Shown: positions 1 to 8,747, counted from the stretch's first letter. The stretch is 46,630 bases of DNA from an uncultured Oscillospiraceae bacterium (GCA_934574095.1 CAKTMW010000012.1:1-46630), one strand, 5' to 3'. Notes: generated by a model not told the origin, from the letters alone. Made by a program: numbers and translations.

Positions 1-111
1 ATCGCCGTGATCTATGTGGTCATGTCCTTCATCGCCGTGATGATGCTGTGCCGCATTTACATCAACCTGTACGACCGCAGGCGAAAGGAGAAGGAACAGC
101 ATGATCGGTGA
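1..111 (+). CDS. mrpF: MrpF/MnhF-like antiporter subunit, C-terminal part (cut by window edge)
   Basis: Frame 1 is open from the first base to a TGA at 109-111 and gives 36 residues: a hydrophobic membrane segment followed by a short basic tail (DRRRKEKEQ). MrpF is a small subunit of about 90 residues in Mrp-type Na+/H+ antiporters and ends in this way. The identification rests mainly on position, because the next gene is a clear MrpG and overlaps this one by 11 bases, which is the usual F-G order. The start and the upstream genes (mrpE expected) lie outside the window. Confidence 0.7.
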   Translation: MAVIYVVMSFIAVMMLCRIYINLYDRRRKEKEQHDR

Positions 112-475
112 ATGGATCCGTTTCGGCCTGTGCGCCGCGTTTTTGCTGGCGGGCCTGTTTATCATGGTGGTATCCATCATCGGCCTGTACCGCTTTGACT
201 TCGCCCTGCAGCGCATCCACGCCGCCGCGCTGGGCGATACCCTGAGTCTGCTGCTGTTCACCATCGGCATCCTGATCGCCGTGGGGTTCCACGCCGTGGC
301 GTGGAAGCTGGTGCTGGTGCTGGTGCTGCAATGGCTGACCTCTCCGCTGAGCAGCCATATGCTGAGTATGTTTGAATACCGCGCCGACGAGAATCTGGGC
401 GAGCACCTGGATTTGAGCGACGCGGAGTATCACACCGAGGAGACCGAAGAGAAAGAGGAGGTGACCGCCAAATGA
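101..475 (+). CDS. mrpG: MrpG/MnhG/PhaG-like antiporter subunit
   Basis: A 124-residue protein that starts at an ATG inside the end of mrpF. It has three hydrophobic segments, near residues 8-28, 40-60 and 64-85, and an acidic Glu-rich tail. The GLYRFDFALQRIHAA stretch resembles the family's conserved RxPDxxxRxHAA-type loop. MrpG is a small membrane subunit required for assembly of the multi-subunit Na+/H+ antiporter in the cytoplasmic membrane. Both flanking genes overlap it by a few bases, so translation is probably coupled. The function is inferred from the family and the operon. Confidence 0.85.
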   Translation: MIGEWIRFGLCAAFLLAGLFIMVVSIIGLYRFDFALQRIHAAALGDTLSLLLFTIGILIAVGFHAVAWKLVLVLVLQWLTSPLSSHMLSMFEYRADENLGEHLDLSDAEYHTEETEEKEEVTAK

Positions 476-801
476 TGACGACCTTTCGCCTGATCCTGCT
501 GATCGGACTGATCGTGTGTGCCGCGGCTACGGCCCTGACCAAAAAGCCCATGCAGGCGGTCATCATCTACATGGCCTATTCCGTCATCATGTCGGTGATC
601 TGGATCATGCTGGAATCCCCGGACCTGGCCATTACCGAGGCGGCGGTGGGCGCGGGCATCACCAGCCTGCTGCTGTTCCTGACGCTACGGCGGCTGAACC
701 TCATCGACCGGGATGAGGCCCACCGGAAGCAGGAGGAGGAATCCCTCCGGCAGCATGCCGCCCTGGAAGAGGCGCGGAGAGAGGAGGACGGCCATGAGTG
801 A
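472..801 (+). CDS. MbhD/DUF4040-like membrane subunit (MrpB N-terminal type)
   Basis: A 109-residue protein with about three membrane segments and a highly charged Glu/Arg-rich C-terminal tail. The stretch ESPDLAITEAAVGAGITSLL (near residues 44-63) is the hallmark of the MbhD/DUF4040 family: the C-terminal part of canonical MrpA, or a separate subunit in membrane-bound hydrogenases (MbhD). The ATG overlaps the stop of mrpG in an ATGA arrangement. Its presence as a free-standing gene matches the split MbhD, MbhE and MnhB arrangement of archaeal Mbh and many anaerobe Mrp clusters. The role in ion translocation is inferred from homology. Confidence 0.8.
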   Translation: MMTTFRLILLIGLIVCAAATALTKKPMQAVIIYMAYSVIMSVIWIMLESPDLAITEAAVGAGITSLLLFLTLRRLNLIDRDEAHRKQEEESLRQHAALEEARREEDGHE

Positions 802-1681
802 GAAAAACTTCCTCCGCCGCTGGCTGGACGGCCAGGTGGACTGGTCCGCCATGCTGGAGCAGGAGAAGAGCGCCAAAAAGACGGCCGACCAGCCCTATGA
901 GCCCCGCTATGACGCGGCGGCCGCCCGCCAGTCCCTGGAGCGGGGCCAGATCGCCTATACGGTGCTGGCCATTGTGGCGTGTATCGTCTTTGCCGTTTTC
1001 ATGCTGCTGACGGTGGCGAATCTGCCCGGCTACGGCAGCGCCGACGCCCCCACTGTCAACGAGGTAGCGGAGCGGTATGTGGAGAAGGGTACGGAGGAGA
1101 CCGGCGCGGTGAACACCGTGGCGGGCATGATCCTGGACTACCGTGCCTTCGATACCCTGGGCGAGTCCTTCGTGCTGTTCACCGCCATGTGCGCCGTGAC
1201 CATGCTGATGAACGCGCCGGGACACCGCCGTGTGCGGAAGCTGGACTATGAGGTGCTGGACTACTATCAGGACCCCATCATCCGCGCGGTGTGCAAATTC
1301 GTCATCCCCATCATTCTGGTGTTCGGCGTGTACATTCTGCTGAACGGCCACCTGTCTCCCGGCGGCGGCTTCTCCGGCGGCGCCATCATGGCCTCCGCCC
1401 TGATCATCTACGGTCTGGTATGGGGCGGCGAGCGGGCCTCCAAGGCCATCCCCGCCAAGGTGCTGAAGATCATCGTGCTGTGCGCGCTGGGCTTCTACGC
1501 CTGCTCCAAGACCTACTCCTTCTTTACCGGCGCCAACCATCTGCACTCCATCATCTCTCCCGGCGTTCCGGGCCGCATCCTGTCCGCCGGACTGATCCTG
1601 CCGCTGAACGTGGCGGTGGGCTTCGTGGTGTGCTGCACCATGTATAGCTTTTACATGTATTTCCAAAGGGGGGAGCTGTGA
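794..1681 (+). CDS. mrpB: MbhE-MnhB fusion, MrpB-like antiporter subunit
   Basis: 295 residues starting at ATG 794, which lies 8 bases inside the preceding gene; the AGAGAGGAGG upstream serves as ribosome-binding site, so in-frame starts further upstream were not used. A cytoplasmic N-terminus of about 55 residues leads into an MbhE-like part (membrane helix, periplasmic loop, then DYRAFDTLGESFVL near residues 110-123). This is followed by a typical MnhB domain with GHLSPGGGFSGGAIMA near 183-198 and four further membrane segments. Fusion of MbhE to MnhB is seen in other anaerobe Mrp clusters. The protein is a subunit of the membrane antiporter complex. Confidence 0.85.
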   Translation: MSEKNFLRRWLDGQVDWSAMLEQEKSAKKTADQPYEPRYDAAAARQSLERGQIAYTVLAIVACIVFAVFMLLTVANLPGYGSADAPTVNEVAERYVEKGTEETGAVNTVAGMILDYRAFDTLGESFVLFTAMCAVTMLMNAPGHRRVRKLDYEVLDYYQDPIIRAVCKFVIPIILVFGVYILLNGHLSPGGGFSGGAIMASALIIYGLVWGGERASKAIPAKVLKIIVLCALGFYACSKTYSFFTGANHLHSIISPGVPGRILSAGLILPLNVAVGFVVCCTMYSFYMYFQRGEL

Positions 1682-2076
1682 TGAACAACATGTTTACCCA
1701 CCTGACGGAAAATTACGAGGCATGCGTGGCGGTGATTCTGTTCGCCATCGGCATGTGCATGCTGCTGTTTGACAAGAACCTGCTGAAAAAGGTCATCGGG
1801 CTGGACATCATGGACAGCGGCACCTTCCTGCTGCTGGCCGACCGGGGCTATATCACCGGCCGCACCGTGCCCATTATCACCGACGGCGTGACGGATATGG
1901 TCCACTACATCAACCCCATCCCCGCCGGACTGGTGCTGACGGGCATCGTGGTGTCGGTCAGCGTGTCGGCGCTGATGCTGAGCCTGACCATCCGCATTTA
2001 TAAGAAGTACCACACGCTGGATATCGACACGCTGTATGTGATGATGTCCGACCGGCGGAAGGGAGGGCGCGTATGA
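1681..2076 (+). CDS. mrpC: MrpC/MnhC (NuoK-like) antiporter subunit
   Basis: 131 residues with three membrane helices, the NuoK/MrpC fold. The ATG at 1681 shares its A with the stop codon of the previous gene, and AAGGGGGGAG lies just upstream. The conserved middle segment LLFDKNLLKKVIGLDIMDSG (residues 22-41) matches the family's NLIKxVIGLxIL region. The insert between helices 2 and 3 is longer than in aerobic MrpC and carries the segment RGYITGRTVPII. The subunit is part of the ion path at the interface with the antiporter-like subunits. It overlaps the next gene by 4 bases. Confidence 0.85.
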   Translation: MNNMFTHLTENYEACVAVILFAIGMCMLLFDKNLLKKVIGLDIMDSGTFLLLADRGYITGRTVPIITDGVTDMVHYINPIPAGLVLTGIVVSVSVSALMLSLTIRIYKKYHTLDIDTLYVMMSDRRKGGRV

Positions 2077-3569
2077 GCTTCGTCCAGAACTTCCCCTTCT
2101 TCTCCATCATCCTGTGCCTGTTGTGCGCCGTGACCACCTTTGTGGCGGGCGATAAGTGGGGACGGCGGCTGACCATCGGATTGCTGTCCGTGTCCATCGT
2201 TTTGCAGAGCTGCGTCCTGTGGTTCTGCGCCAGCAATAACACCAGCTACTCCTACATGATGGGCCATTTCCCCGCCCCGTGGGGCAACGAGATCGCCGCT
2301 GGGGTCATCGAGCCGCTGATGGCGCTGCTGTTCTCGGTGGTGATGCTGCTGAGTGTGCTGGGCGGCATGGATCGCATCCTGAAGGACATTCCCGACAAGC
2401 GCCGCCATCTCTACTGGAGCATGGTGGATCTGACGCTGGTGTCCCTGCTGGCCCTGTCCTACACCAACGATATCTTCACGGGCTACGTGTTCATTGAGAT
2501 CTGCACCATCGCCTCCTGCGCCCTGCTGTCGGCCCGGGACAACGGCCGCTCCCTCATCGCGGCGGCCCGGTACATGGTGTTCGCGCTGGTGGGCTCCGGA
2601 TTGTTCCTGATCGGCGTCATCTACACCTATTCTATCACCGGACACCTGCTGTTCCCCCAGTTGCACGAGACCATCGCCGCGCTGTGGGCGGAGGGTACGT
2701 ACCGGTTCTCCATGACGGTGGCCATCGGCCTGATGACGGCGGGCCTTGCCATCAAGTCCGGTCTGTTCCCGTTCCACTTCTGGATGCCGGATACCTACGG
2801 ACGGGCCACCCCCGCCTCCTCCGGTATCCTGTCCGGTGTGGTGTCCAAGGCGTATATCCTGCTGCTGATCAAGATCGTCTACCGTGCCGTGGGCATCGAG
2901 GTGTTTGCCGCCAGCGGCATCCAGTCGGTGCTGCTGATCTTCGGCATTGCCGGAATGATCGTGGGCTCCGTGTCCGCCATCCGCTCCAAGCGGCTGACCA
3001 CCATGGTGGCCTATTCCTCCGCCGCCCAGATCGGCTATATCTACATGGGTCTGGGCATGGGGACACAGGCGGCGCTGCTGGCGGCGTTCCTGCACATCTT
3101 CTCCCACGCGCTGACCAAGCCCATGCTGTTCCTGTCCGCCTCCGGACTGCGTGACGTTTCCGGCGGGCACAACGACTTCCCCAGTTTGCAGGGCGCAGGC
3201 CACCGCAATGTGGCGGCGGGCGTGCTGTTCACGGCGGGCGCTCTCAGCATGGTGGGCGTGCCGCTGTTCATCGGGTTCATCCCCAAGCTGCAATTCGCAC
3301 AGGCGGCCTTTGCCCTGACGTGGGAGAAGTGGCCGGTGCTGCTGGCGCTGGCGGTGTCCACGCTGCTGAACGTGCTGTATTTCCTGTACACGGCCATGGT
3401 GCTGTGGCTGCCCCAGAAGGACGGCACGATGGCCCCGGCCCAGAAGATCAACTGGGGCAAGGCCATCCCCGCCGCGGTGCTGCTGGCCATCGGACTTGCC
3501 ATCGGTATCCATTCCGCGCCGCTGACGGCGCTGCTGCGGCAGGGCTTCGGCCTGTTCTGCCAGTATTAA
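2073..3569 (+). CDS. mrpD: Antiporter-like subunit 1 (MrpD/NuoN type)
   Basis: 498 residues with about 14 membrane helices, the proton-conducting transporter family (MrpD, NuoL/M/N). Family landmarks are visible: a Glu in helix 5 (YVFIEICTIAS), a Lys-containing helix 7 with the amphipathic motif KSGLFPFHFWMPD, a second Lys in helix 8 (SGVVSKAYILLL), and SSAAQIGYIYMG further on. The ATGA overlap with mrpC places it at the normal MrpD position. The product should exchange protons for Na+ or contribute one proton channel to a larger complex. It is the first of four such subunits in this operon. Confidence 0.85.
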   Translation: MSFVQNFPFFSIILCLLCAVTTFVAGDKWGRRLTIGLLSVSIVLQSCVLWFCASNNTSYSYMMGHFPAPWGNEIAAGVIEPLMALLFSVVMLLSVLGGMDRILKDIPDKRRHLYWSMVDLTLVSLLALSYTNDIFTGYVFIEICTIASCALLSARDNGRSLIAAARYMVFALVGSGLFLIGVIYTYSITGHLLFPQLHETIAALWAEGTYRFSMTVAIGLMTAGLAIKSGLFPFHFWMPDTYGRATPASSGILSGVVSKAYILLLIKIVYRAVGIEVFAASGIQSVLLIFGIAGMIVGSVSAIRSKRLTTMVAYSSAAQIGYIYMGLGMGTQAALLAAFLHIFSHALTKPMLFLSASGLRDVSGGHNDFPSLQGAGHRNVAAGVLFTAGALSMVGVPLFIGFIPKLQFAQAAFALTWEKWPVLLALAVSTLLNVLYFLYTAMVLWLPQKDGTMAPAQKINWGKAIPAAVLLAIGLAIGIHSAPLTALLRQGFGLFCQY

Positions 3570-3591
3570 GGAAAGGAGTGGACTGTATCAT

Positions 3592-5040
3592 ATGTTATAT
3601 TTGATCCTTCTGCTGCCCTTCCTGCTGGGGATCGGCTGCGCCTTCTGCAAGGAGGAGAACGCCCGGCGGCTGACCCCGGTGCTGGCGGCGGCGCAGACCG
3701 TGCTGACAGCGCTGGTGATCTACGCCGCCGTATCCGGCAAAGACTGGGCCACCAATGTGGTGTATTTCACCGAGTCGCTGACCTTTTCGCTGAAGATGGA
3801 CGGCGTGGCGGCGGTGTTCGCCGTGGTGACGGCGGTGTGCTGGCTGCTGACCATCCCCTACGCCGCCGTGTACATGCCCCACAGCGGCGGAGAGCCCCGG
3901 TTCTACGTGTTCCTGTTCACCACCGAGGCGGTGCTGCTGGGCACCGCGCTGGCGGCGGACATGGTGACGCTGTATCTGTTCTATGAGCTGACCACCCTGT
4001 GCAGCGCACCGCTGGTGCTGCACGAGCTGAAGAAAAAGGCCATTATCGGCGCGTACAAGTACCTGTTCTACTCAGTGGGCGGCGCGTTCGTGGCGCTGTT
4101 CGGCGTGGTGGTGCTGTACTTCCACTGTGACTCGCTGTCCTTTGCGGCGGGCGGCACCATGACCGAGGCCACGCCCCTGACGCTCTCGGCGGTGTTCTGC
4201 ATGATTTTGGGCTTCGGCGCCAAGGCGGGTCTATTCCCGCTGCATAACTGGCTGCCCAGTGCCCACCCGGCAGCTCCGGCTCCGGCCTCGGCGCTGCTGA
4301 GCGGCCTCATCGCCAAGGCAGGCGTCATCGCCGTGCTGCGCACCATCTTCTTTACCGCCGGGGCGGGGCTCCTGCGGGGCACGTGGGTGCAGACGGTGTG
4401 CCTGATTCTGGTGCTCATCTCCATTTTCATGGGCTCCTTCATGGGCTGTTTGGAAAAGGAACTGAAAAAGCGGCTGGCATATTCCAGTATTTCCCAGATC
4501 TCCTATGTGCTGCTGGGCCTGTTCATCCTGTCGCCCGACGGGTTTACCGGCTCCATGCTGCAATTGTTCTTCCACGCGGCGGCCAAGATCGCCATCTTCC
4601 AGTGCGCCGGCTCCATTATCCTGCTGGCCCACAAGACACGGGTGGACGAACTGCGGGGACTGGGCCGCCGGATGCCGGTGACCTTTATCTGCTTCGCGCT
4701 GGTGTCGCTGTCGCTGGTGGGTATCCCGCCCTTCGGTGGGTTCCACAGCAAGTGGTATCTGGCCACGGCGGCGCTGGAGGCGCTGCCGGGCGCGCTGGGC
4801 TATCTGGTGCCGGTGACGCTGATTTTGTCGGCGCTGTTCACCGCCGGATACCTGTTCCCGCCGGTGATCTCCGCCTTCTTCCCCGGCCATGATACCACGG
4901 GACTTGACCTGTCCCCCATCAAGGAGCCGCTGGGCATCACCGTTCCGCTGGTGATCTTCGCGGCCATCTGCGGACTGATGGGTCTGTTCCCCAACGGCGT
5001 GCTGTCGGTGATGGAGTCCATCGCCGGGGCTATCGCGTAA
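3592..5040 (+). CDS. Antiporter-like subunit 2 (NuoM/MrpD type)
   Basis: 482 residues, about 14 membrane helices. It starts at ATG 3592 behind GGAAAGGAG. It carries the key charged helix residues of the family: YLFYELTTL (Glu of helix 5), AKAGLFPLHNWLPSAHP (helix 7) and SGLIAKAGVIAVL (helix 8), plus YSSISQISYVLLG and the proline-rich PPFGGFHSKW motif near the C-terminus. This is the proton-conducting membrane transporter family shared by complex I, Mrp and membrane hydrogenases. It is one of four paralogues in the operon; which ion each carries cannot be read from sequence. Confidence 0.85.
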   Translation: MLYLILLLPFLLGIGCAFCKEENARRLTPVLAAAQTVLTALVIYAAVSGKDWATNVVYFTESLTFSLKMDGVAAVFAVVTAVCWLLTIPYAAVYMPHSGGEPRFYVFLFTTEAVLLGTALAADMVTLYLFYELTTLCSAPLVLHELKKKAIIGAYKYLFYSVGGAFVALFGVVVLYFHCDSLSFAAGGTMTEATPLTLSAVFCMILGFGAKAGLFPLHNWLPSAHPAAPAPASALLSGLIAKAGVIAVLRTIFFTAGAGLLRGTWVQTVCLILVLISIFMGSFMGCLEKELKKRLAYSSISQISYVLLGLFILSPDGFTGSMLQLFFHAAAKIAIFQCAGSIILLAHKTRVDELRGLGRRMPVTFICFALVSLSLVGIPPFGGFHSKWYLATAALEALPGALGYLVPVTLILSALFTAGYLFPPVISAFFPGHDTTGLDLSPIKEPLGITVPLVIFAAICGLMGLFPNGVLSVMESIAGAIA

Positions 5041-5053
5041 GGGAGGTGCTGCT

Positions 5054-6517
5054 ATGAATGGAATTTTGCTTTGCCTGCCGGTGTTCCTGCCTATCGTGGC
5101 GGGTCTGGCGGCCTACTTCATCCCCTTCCGCACCGACCGGGCGCGCTGCACCCTGTACGCCGTCATCATCGGGGCCACCACCGTTCTGGCATGGCTGGCG
5201 ATTTTGCAATGTGACGGCTCGGCCTTCACGTTCCTGCGGTTCACCGACTCCCTGCATTTCACCCTCCGCATGGACGGGGCGGCGAAGCTGTTCGCGGGGC
5301 TTTCGGCCTCGCTGTGGCCCTTTACCATGGTGTACGCATGGGACTACATGAAGCACGAGGGCCACAAGCCCATGTTCTGGGCGTTCTTCACGGCATCCTT
5401 TGGCGTGACGCTGGGCATTGCCTTTGCCGCCAATATGATGACCATGTACCTGTTCTACGAGCTGCTGACGCTGGCCACCATCCCGCTGGTGATGCATGCC
5501 ATGACCAAGCAGGCCATTCACGCGGGCGTGAAATACGCCGCCTACTCCATCGCGGGCGCGGCGCTGGCTTTTATCGGCATGGTGTTCCTGATCGTCAACG
5601 ACGCCCAGGAGTTCGTTCCCGGCGGCCATCTGGCGGGGTACAGCGGCAATATGACGCTGCTGCTGAGCGTTTTCGTGTGGGCCTTTGTGGGCTGCGGCGT
5701 CAAGGCCGCCATCTGGCCCATGCACAGCTGGCTCATCAGCGCCGCCGTGGCGCCCACGCCGGTAACGGCGCTGCTGCACGCGGTGGCGGTGGTCAAGGCG
5801 GGCGCCTTCGCCTGCATCCGACTGACCTATTTCACCTTCGGCGTGGACATTCTCTACGGTACGTGGGGCCAGTACACCGTTATGGCGCTGGCTATGATCA
5901 CGGTGGTGTTCGGCTCCGCCATGGCGCTGAAGCAGCGCCACTTCAAGCGGCGGCTGGCCTATTCCACCGTGTCCAACCTGAGCTACATCCTGCTGGCTGT
6001 GGCCTTTATGAACGCCATCGGCGTGGTGGCCGCGTTCCTGCATTTGATCGTCCACTCGGTGGTGAAGATCATGGCCTTCTTCTGTGCGGGCAGTGTGCTG
6101 CACTACGCCCACCGGGAGTATGTCAGCGAACTGGAGGGGCTGGGACGGCGGATGCCCCTGACCTTCGCCTGCTTCACGGTGGCGGCCTGCGCCCTGACGG
6201 GCATCCCGCCCTTCAACGGCTTCGTCAGCAAGTGGTACATCGGCCTGGCGGCGGTGAGCGGGGGAAGCGTGGCCTCCTATCTCGGCTTTATCGCCATCCT
6301 GATCTCCGCGCTGCTGACGGCTATCTATATGTTCCAGGTGGTGGTAAAGGCTTGGTTCCCCGTTGAGGGAACGGTGCTTCCCACCAGGGAGAGCGCCCAT
6401 GAGGCGGGGCCCTTCATGATCGTGCCCATGCTGATCCTGGCGGCGCTGTGCCTGCTGATGGGCCTGTTCCCGGAGGTATTGCTTGATGTGATCGGAAAGG
6501 CGGTGATCCACCCGTGA
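5054..6517 (+). CDS. Antiporter-like subunit 3 (NuoM/MrpD type)
   Basis: 487 residues starting at ATG 5054 behind GGGAGGTG, 13 bases after the previous stop. Multi-helix proton-conducting transporter family: YLFYELLTLATIP (helix 5 Glu), VKAAIWPMHSWLIS (helix 7 Lys; the usual LP after the Trp is replaced by LIS), LLHAVAVVKAGAF (helix 8 Lys), YSTVSNLSYILL and PPFNGFVSKWYIG. It overlaps the next gene by 4 bases. It is a third antiporter-type paralogue, distinct from the preceding one in the helix 7 and 8 motifs, so the set is not a recent tandem duplication. Confidence 0.85.
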   Translation: MNGILLCLPVFLPIVAGLAAYFIPFRTDRARCTLYAVIIGATTVLAWLAILQCDGSAFTFLRFTDSLHFTLRMDGAAKLFAGLSASLWPFTMVYAWDYMKHEGHKPMFWAFFTASFGVTLGIAFAANMMTMYLFYELLTLATIPLVMHAMTKQAIHAGVKYAAYSIAGAALAFIGMVFLIVNDAQEFVPGGHLAGYSGNMTLLLSVFVWAFVGCGVKAAIWPMHSWLISAAVAPTPVTALLHAVAVVKAGAFACIRLTYFTFGVDILYGTWGQYTVMALAMITVVFGSAMALKQRHFKRRLAYSTVSNLSYILLAVAFMNAIGVVAAFLHLIVHSVVKIMAFFCAGSVLHYAHREYVSELEGLGRRMPLTFACFTVAACALTGIPPFNGFVSKWYIGLAAVSGGSVASYLGFIAILISALLTAIYMFQVVVKAWFPVEGTVLPTRESAHEAGPFMIVPMLILAALCLLMGLFPEVLLDVIGKAVIHP

Positions 6518-8475
6518 CGACATTTGCTCTGTTGGCCGTTGTGCTGCTGCCGGTGCTGGCGGCGCTGGTCATCGCGGTGCTGCCGGACCGCCATGACGGC
6601 GGCAAGCGGCTGGGTTCGCTGTCCATCGTGTTCACGCTGCTGACGCTGCTGGCCATGGTATACGTGGCCGCCACGGCGGACGGCAGCACCGTCACCGTTC
6701 CGGTGATGCGCCTGAGCTTCTGGGCCGGAGGGTTCCAGAAACTGTACGGGCTGGTGGTGTGCTTCATGTGGTTCGTCTCGGCGCTGCTGAGTCCCCAGTA
6801 TTTCCACGGACACCACCACCTGAAGCGGTACTATTTTTTCTTCCTCATCTGTCTGGGTTTCACGGCGGGCGTGTTCCTGTCCGCCGACCTGTACACCACC
6901 TTCCTGTTCTTCGAGCTGATGTCCCTCAGCTCCTATGTGTGGGTGGTGCAGGAGGAGACCCCCGACGCCATGGACGCCGGTAAGACCTACCTGACCATCG
7001 CGGTGCTGGGCGGTCTGGTAACGCTGATGGGCCTGTTCCTGCTGTACACCGCCACCGGCACGCTGGTGATCGCGGAGCTGCACGAGGCCGTGGCCGCCAT
7101 GGAGCGCGGACGTCTATGGGCCGCCGCGCTGTGCATCCTGTTCGGCTTCGCCGCCAAGGCGGGTCTGTTCTCGGTGCATATCTGGCTGCCCAAGGCCCAC
7201 CCAGTGGCTCCGGCTCCGGCTTCGGCGCTGCTGAGCGGCGTGCTGACCAAGGCCGGTATCTTCGGCGTTCTGCTGCTGACGGGCCAGGTACTGACGGGCG
7301 ACCACGACTGGGGCATGCTGCTTCTGGTGCTGGGCGCTATCACCATGGTGCTGGGCGCGGTGCTGGCGGTGTTCTCCACCAACCTGAAGTACATTCTGGC
7401 CTGCTCGTCCCTGTCCCAGATCGGTTTTATCACCGTGGGCGCGTCCATGATCTGCCTGCTGGGCGAGCATAACGCCCTGGCCGCCAACGGCACAGTGCTG
7501 TACATGATGAACCACTCGCTGGTGAAGCTGGCGCTGTTCCTGTTCGCCGGTGTGGTGTACTACAACACCCACGCGCTGGATCTGAACGATATCAAGGGCT
7601 TCGGCCGGGGCAAGCCGCTGCTGCACGTGCTGTTCCTGTGCGGCGCCTGTTCGCTGGCGGGTATTCCAGGGTTCCTGGGGTACCTGAGCAAGACGCTGGT
7701 ACACGAGGCGCTGGTGGAATACGCCCACATGAGCGGCATGACCATCATCACGGTGGTGGAGTGGCTGTTCCTGTTCTCCGGCGGATTGACGGCGGCGTAT
7801 CTGACGAAAATCTACGTGGCTATCTTCTGGCAGAGGGGCAAGGAGACTGGCAAGCAGTGGGGCAAGCCCCTGTCTGTCATCGCCCTGTGTCTGGCCGCCG
7901 TGGCGCTGCCGGTGCTGGGGCTGACGCCCCACGCCATCGCCGAGAAGATCAGCGGCGCGACGCTGGACTTCACCGGCGGACACGCCTTCGACCACGCCAT
8001 CCACTACTTCGCGTGGACGAACCTCAAGGGCGTGGTGATCTCGCTGGCTATCGGCATGCTCGTGTACTTCCTGTTCATCCGCAAGGCGTTGATGACGAAG
8101 GACGGCTTCTATCTCAGCCGCTGGCCCAAGTGGCTCAGCCTGGAGAACAGCGTCTATAAGCCCTTCTTCCGCGCCCTGTTCGCGGTGGTGGGCGTGGTGT
8201 GCCGCATTGCCTGCGATGCCTTCGACGTGGTGCTGCTGGCGGTGCAGCGGGTGCTGCTGCGTCCCAGCCGTGAGAAGGAGGTACAGTCCTATTCGCCGCT
8301 GGTGCAGGCCATCGCGCGGCAGAGCGGCGACAAGGCTGCCCAGGAGGCCGCCGACCGGATGGAGACCAAGCAGGACCTGATGGACCGCATGACCCACAGC
8401 TTGTCCTTCGGCCTGCTGATGACGTGCCTGGGACTGTGCGTGGTGCTGACGGTGGTGATCTGCCACGTGTTCTAA
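6514..8475 (+). CDS. Antiporter-like subunit 4, large (NuoL/MrpA-type)
   Basis: 653 residues from a GTG start at 6514 that overlaps the previous stop (GTGA). The first ~480 residues form the transporter fold with FLFFELMSL (helix 5 Glu), AKAGLFSVHIWLPKAHPVAP (helix 7) and LLSGVLTKAGIFGVLLL (helix 8). A long extension of about 170 residues follows, with a membrane segment near 507-525, a polar stretch and a last membrane helix at the extreme C-terminus, recalling the lateral-helix extension of NuoL-like subunits. It is shorter than true MrpA (about 770 residues) and lacks the fused MrpA C-terminal module, which is encoded separately at 472 and 794. It is the last gene of the operon. Confidence 0.82.
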   Translation: MTTFALLAVVLLPVLAALVIAVLPDRHDGGKRLGSLSIVFTLLTLLAMVYVAATADGSTVTVPVMRLSFWAGGFQKLYGLVVCFMWFVSALLSPQYFHGHHHLKRYYFFFLICLGFTAGVFLSADLYTTFLFFELMSLSSYVWVVQEETPDAMDAGKTYLTIAVLGGLVTLMGLFLLYTATGTLVIAELHEAVAAMERGRLWAAALCILFGFAAKAGLFSVHIWLPKAHPVAPAPASALLSGVLTKAGIFGVLLLTGQVLTGDHDWGMLLLVLGAITMVLGAVLAVFSTNLKYILACSSLSQIGFITVGASMICLLGEHNALAANGTVLYMMNHSLVKLALFLFAGVVYYNTHALDLNDIKGFGRGKPLLHVLFLCGACSLAGIPGFLGYLSKTLVHEALVEYAHMSGMTIITVVEWLFLFSGGLTAAYLTKIYVAIFWQRGKETGKQWGKPLSVIALCLAAVALPVLGLTPHAIAEKISGATLDFTGGHAFDHAIHYFAWTNLKGVVISLAIGMLVYFLFIRKALMTKDGFYLSRWPKWLSLENSVYKPFFRALFAVVGVVCRIACDAFDVVLLAVQRVLLRPSREKEVQSYSPLVQAIARQSGDKAAQEAADRMETKQDLMDRMTHSLSFGLLMTCLGLCVVLTVVICHVF

Positions 8476-8675
8476 ACTGGCATGAAATCTTCGATTTCAT
8501 TGCCAAGGGAGATGCGGTCGGCTGCGCGCACCCGTTGGGTGCACTGGCGACCGAGAAGAATTTTTCTGACGCACATGTCGTCAGAAAAATGATTGAAATG
8601 ATTCGCGTCTGCGGACGCGAACTCTGTGAGGCCTTTTTGGCTGCGGATATGAACGCTGCGAGGCTATTTGACAAA
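8476..8675. repeat. Gene-free block of consecutive hairpins, candidate interspersed repeat or structured RNA
   Basis: This stretch between the antiporter operon and the aminopeptidase holds no convincing gene. Four stem-loops follow one another: 8478-8505 (TGAAATC/GATTTCA core), 8515-8553 (CGGTCG/CGACCG enclosing GCACCC/GGGTGC), 8560-8590 (a perfect 12-bp stem beginning ATTTTTCTGACG) and 8602-8621 (TTCGCGTC/GACGCGAA). The two strands are equally structured, so orientation is open. The sequence reminds me of an intergenic repeat seen in gut Ruminococcaceae/Oscillospiraceae genomes and sometimes mis-annotated as a small protein starting MKSSISLPREM; this is an unverified recollection. Confidence 0.5.
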
Positions 8676-8716
8676 GCTGCTGCTTCCGGTTACGGAAGCG
8701 GCAGCTTCTTTCTTTT
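8676..8716 (+). terminator. Intrinsic terminator after the antiporter operon and hairpin block
   Basis: A 13-bp stem (GCTGCTGCTTCCG / CGGAAGCGGCAGC, one wobble pair) with a GTTA loop is followed by TTCTTTCTTTT. It would end plus-strand transcripts arriving from the antiporter genes. Confidence 0.75.
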
Positions 8717-8718
8717 GC

Positions 8719-8747
8719 TTGCATTGAGGGGCGTTGTGTGGTATTCT
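8719..8747 (+). promoter_or_regulatory. Predicted sigma-A promoter of the M18 aminopeptidase gene
   Basis: TTGCAT, a 17-base spacer and TATTCT, 36 bases before the start codon at 8784 and directly after the terminator. Confidence 0.55.
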
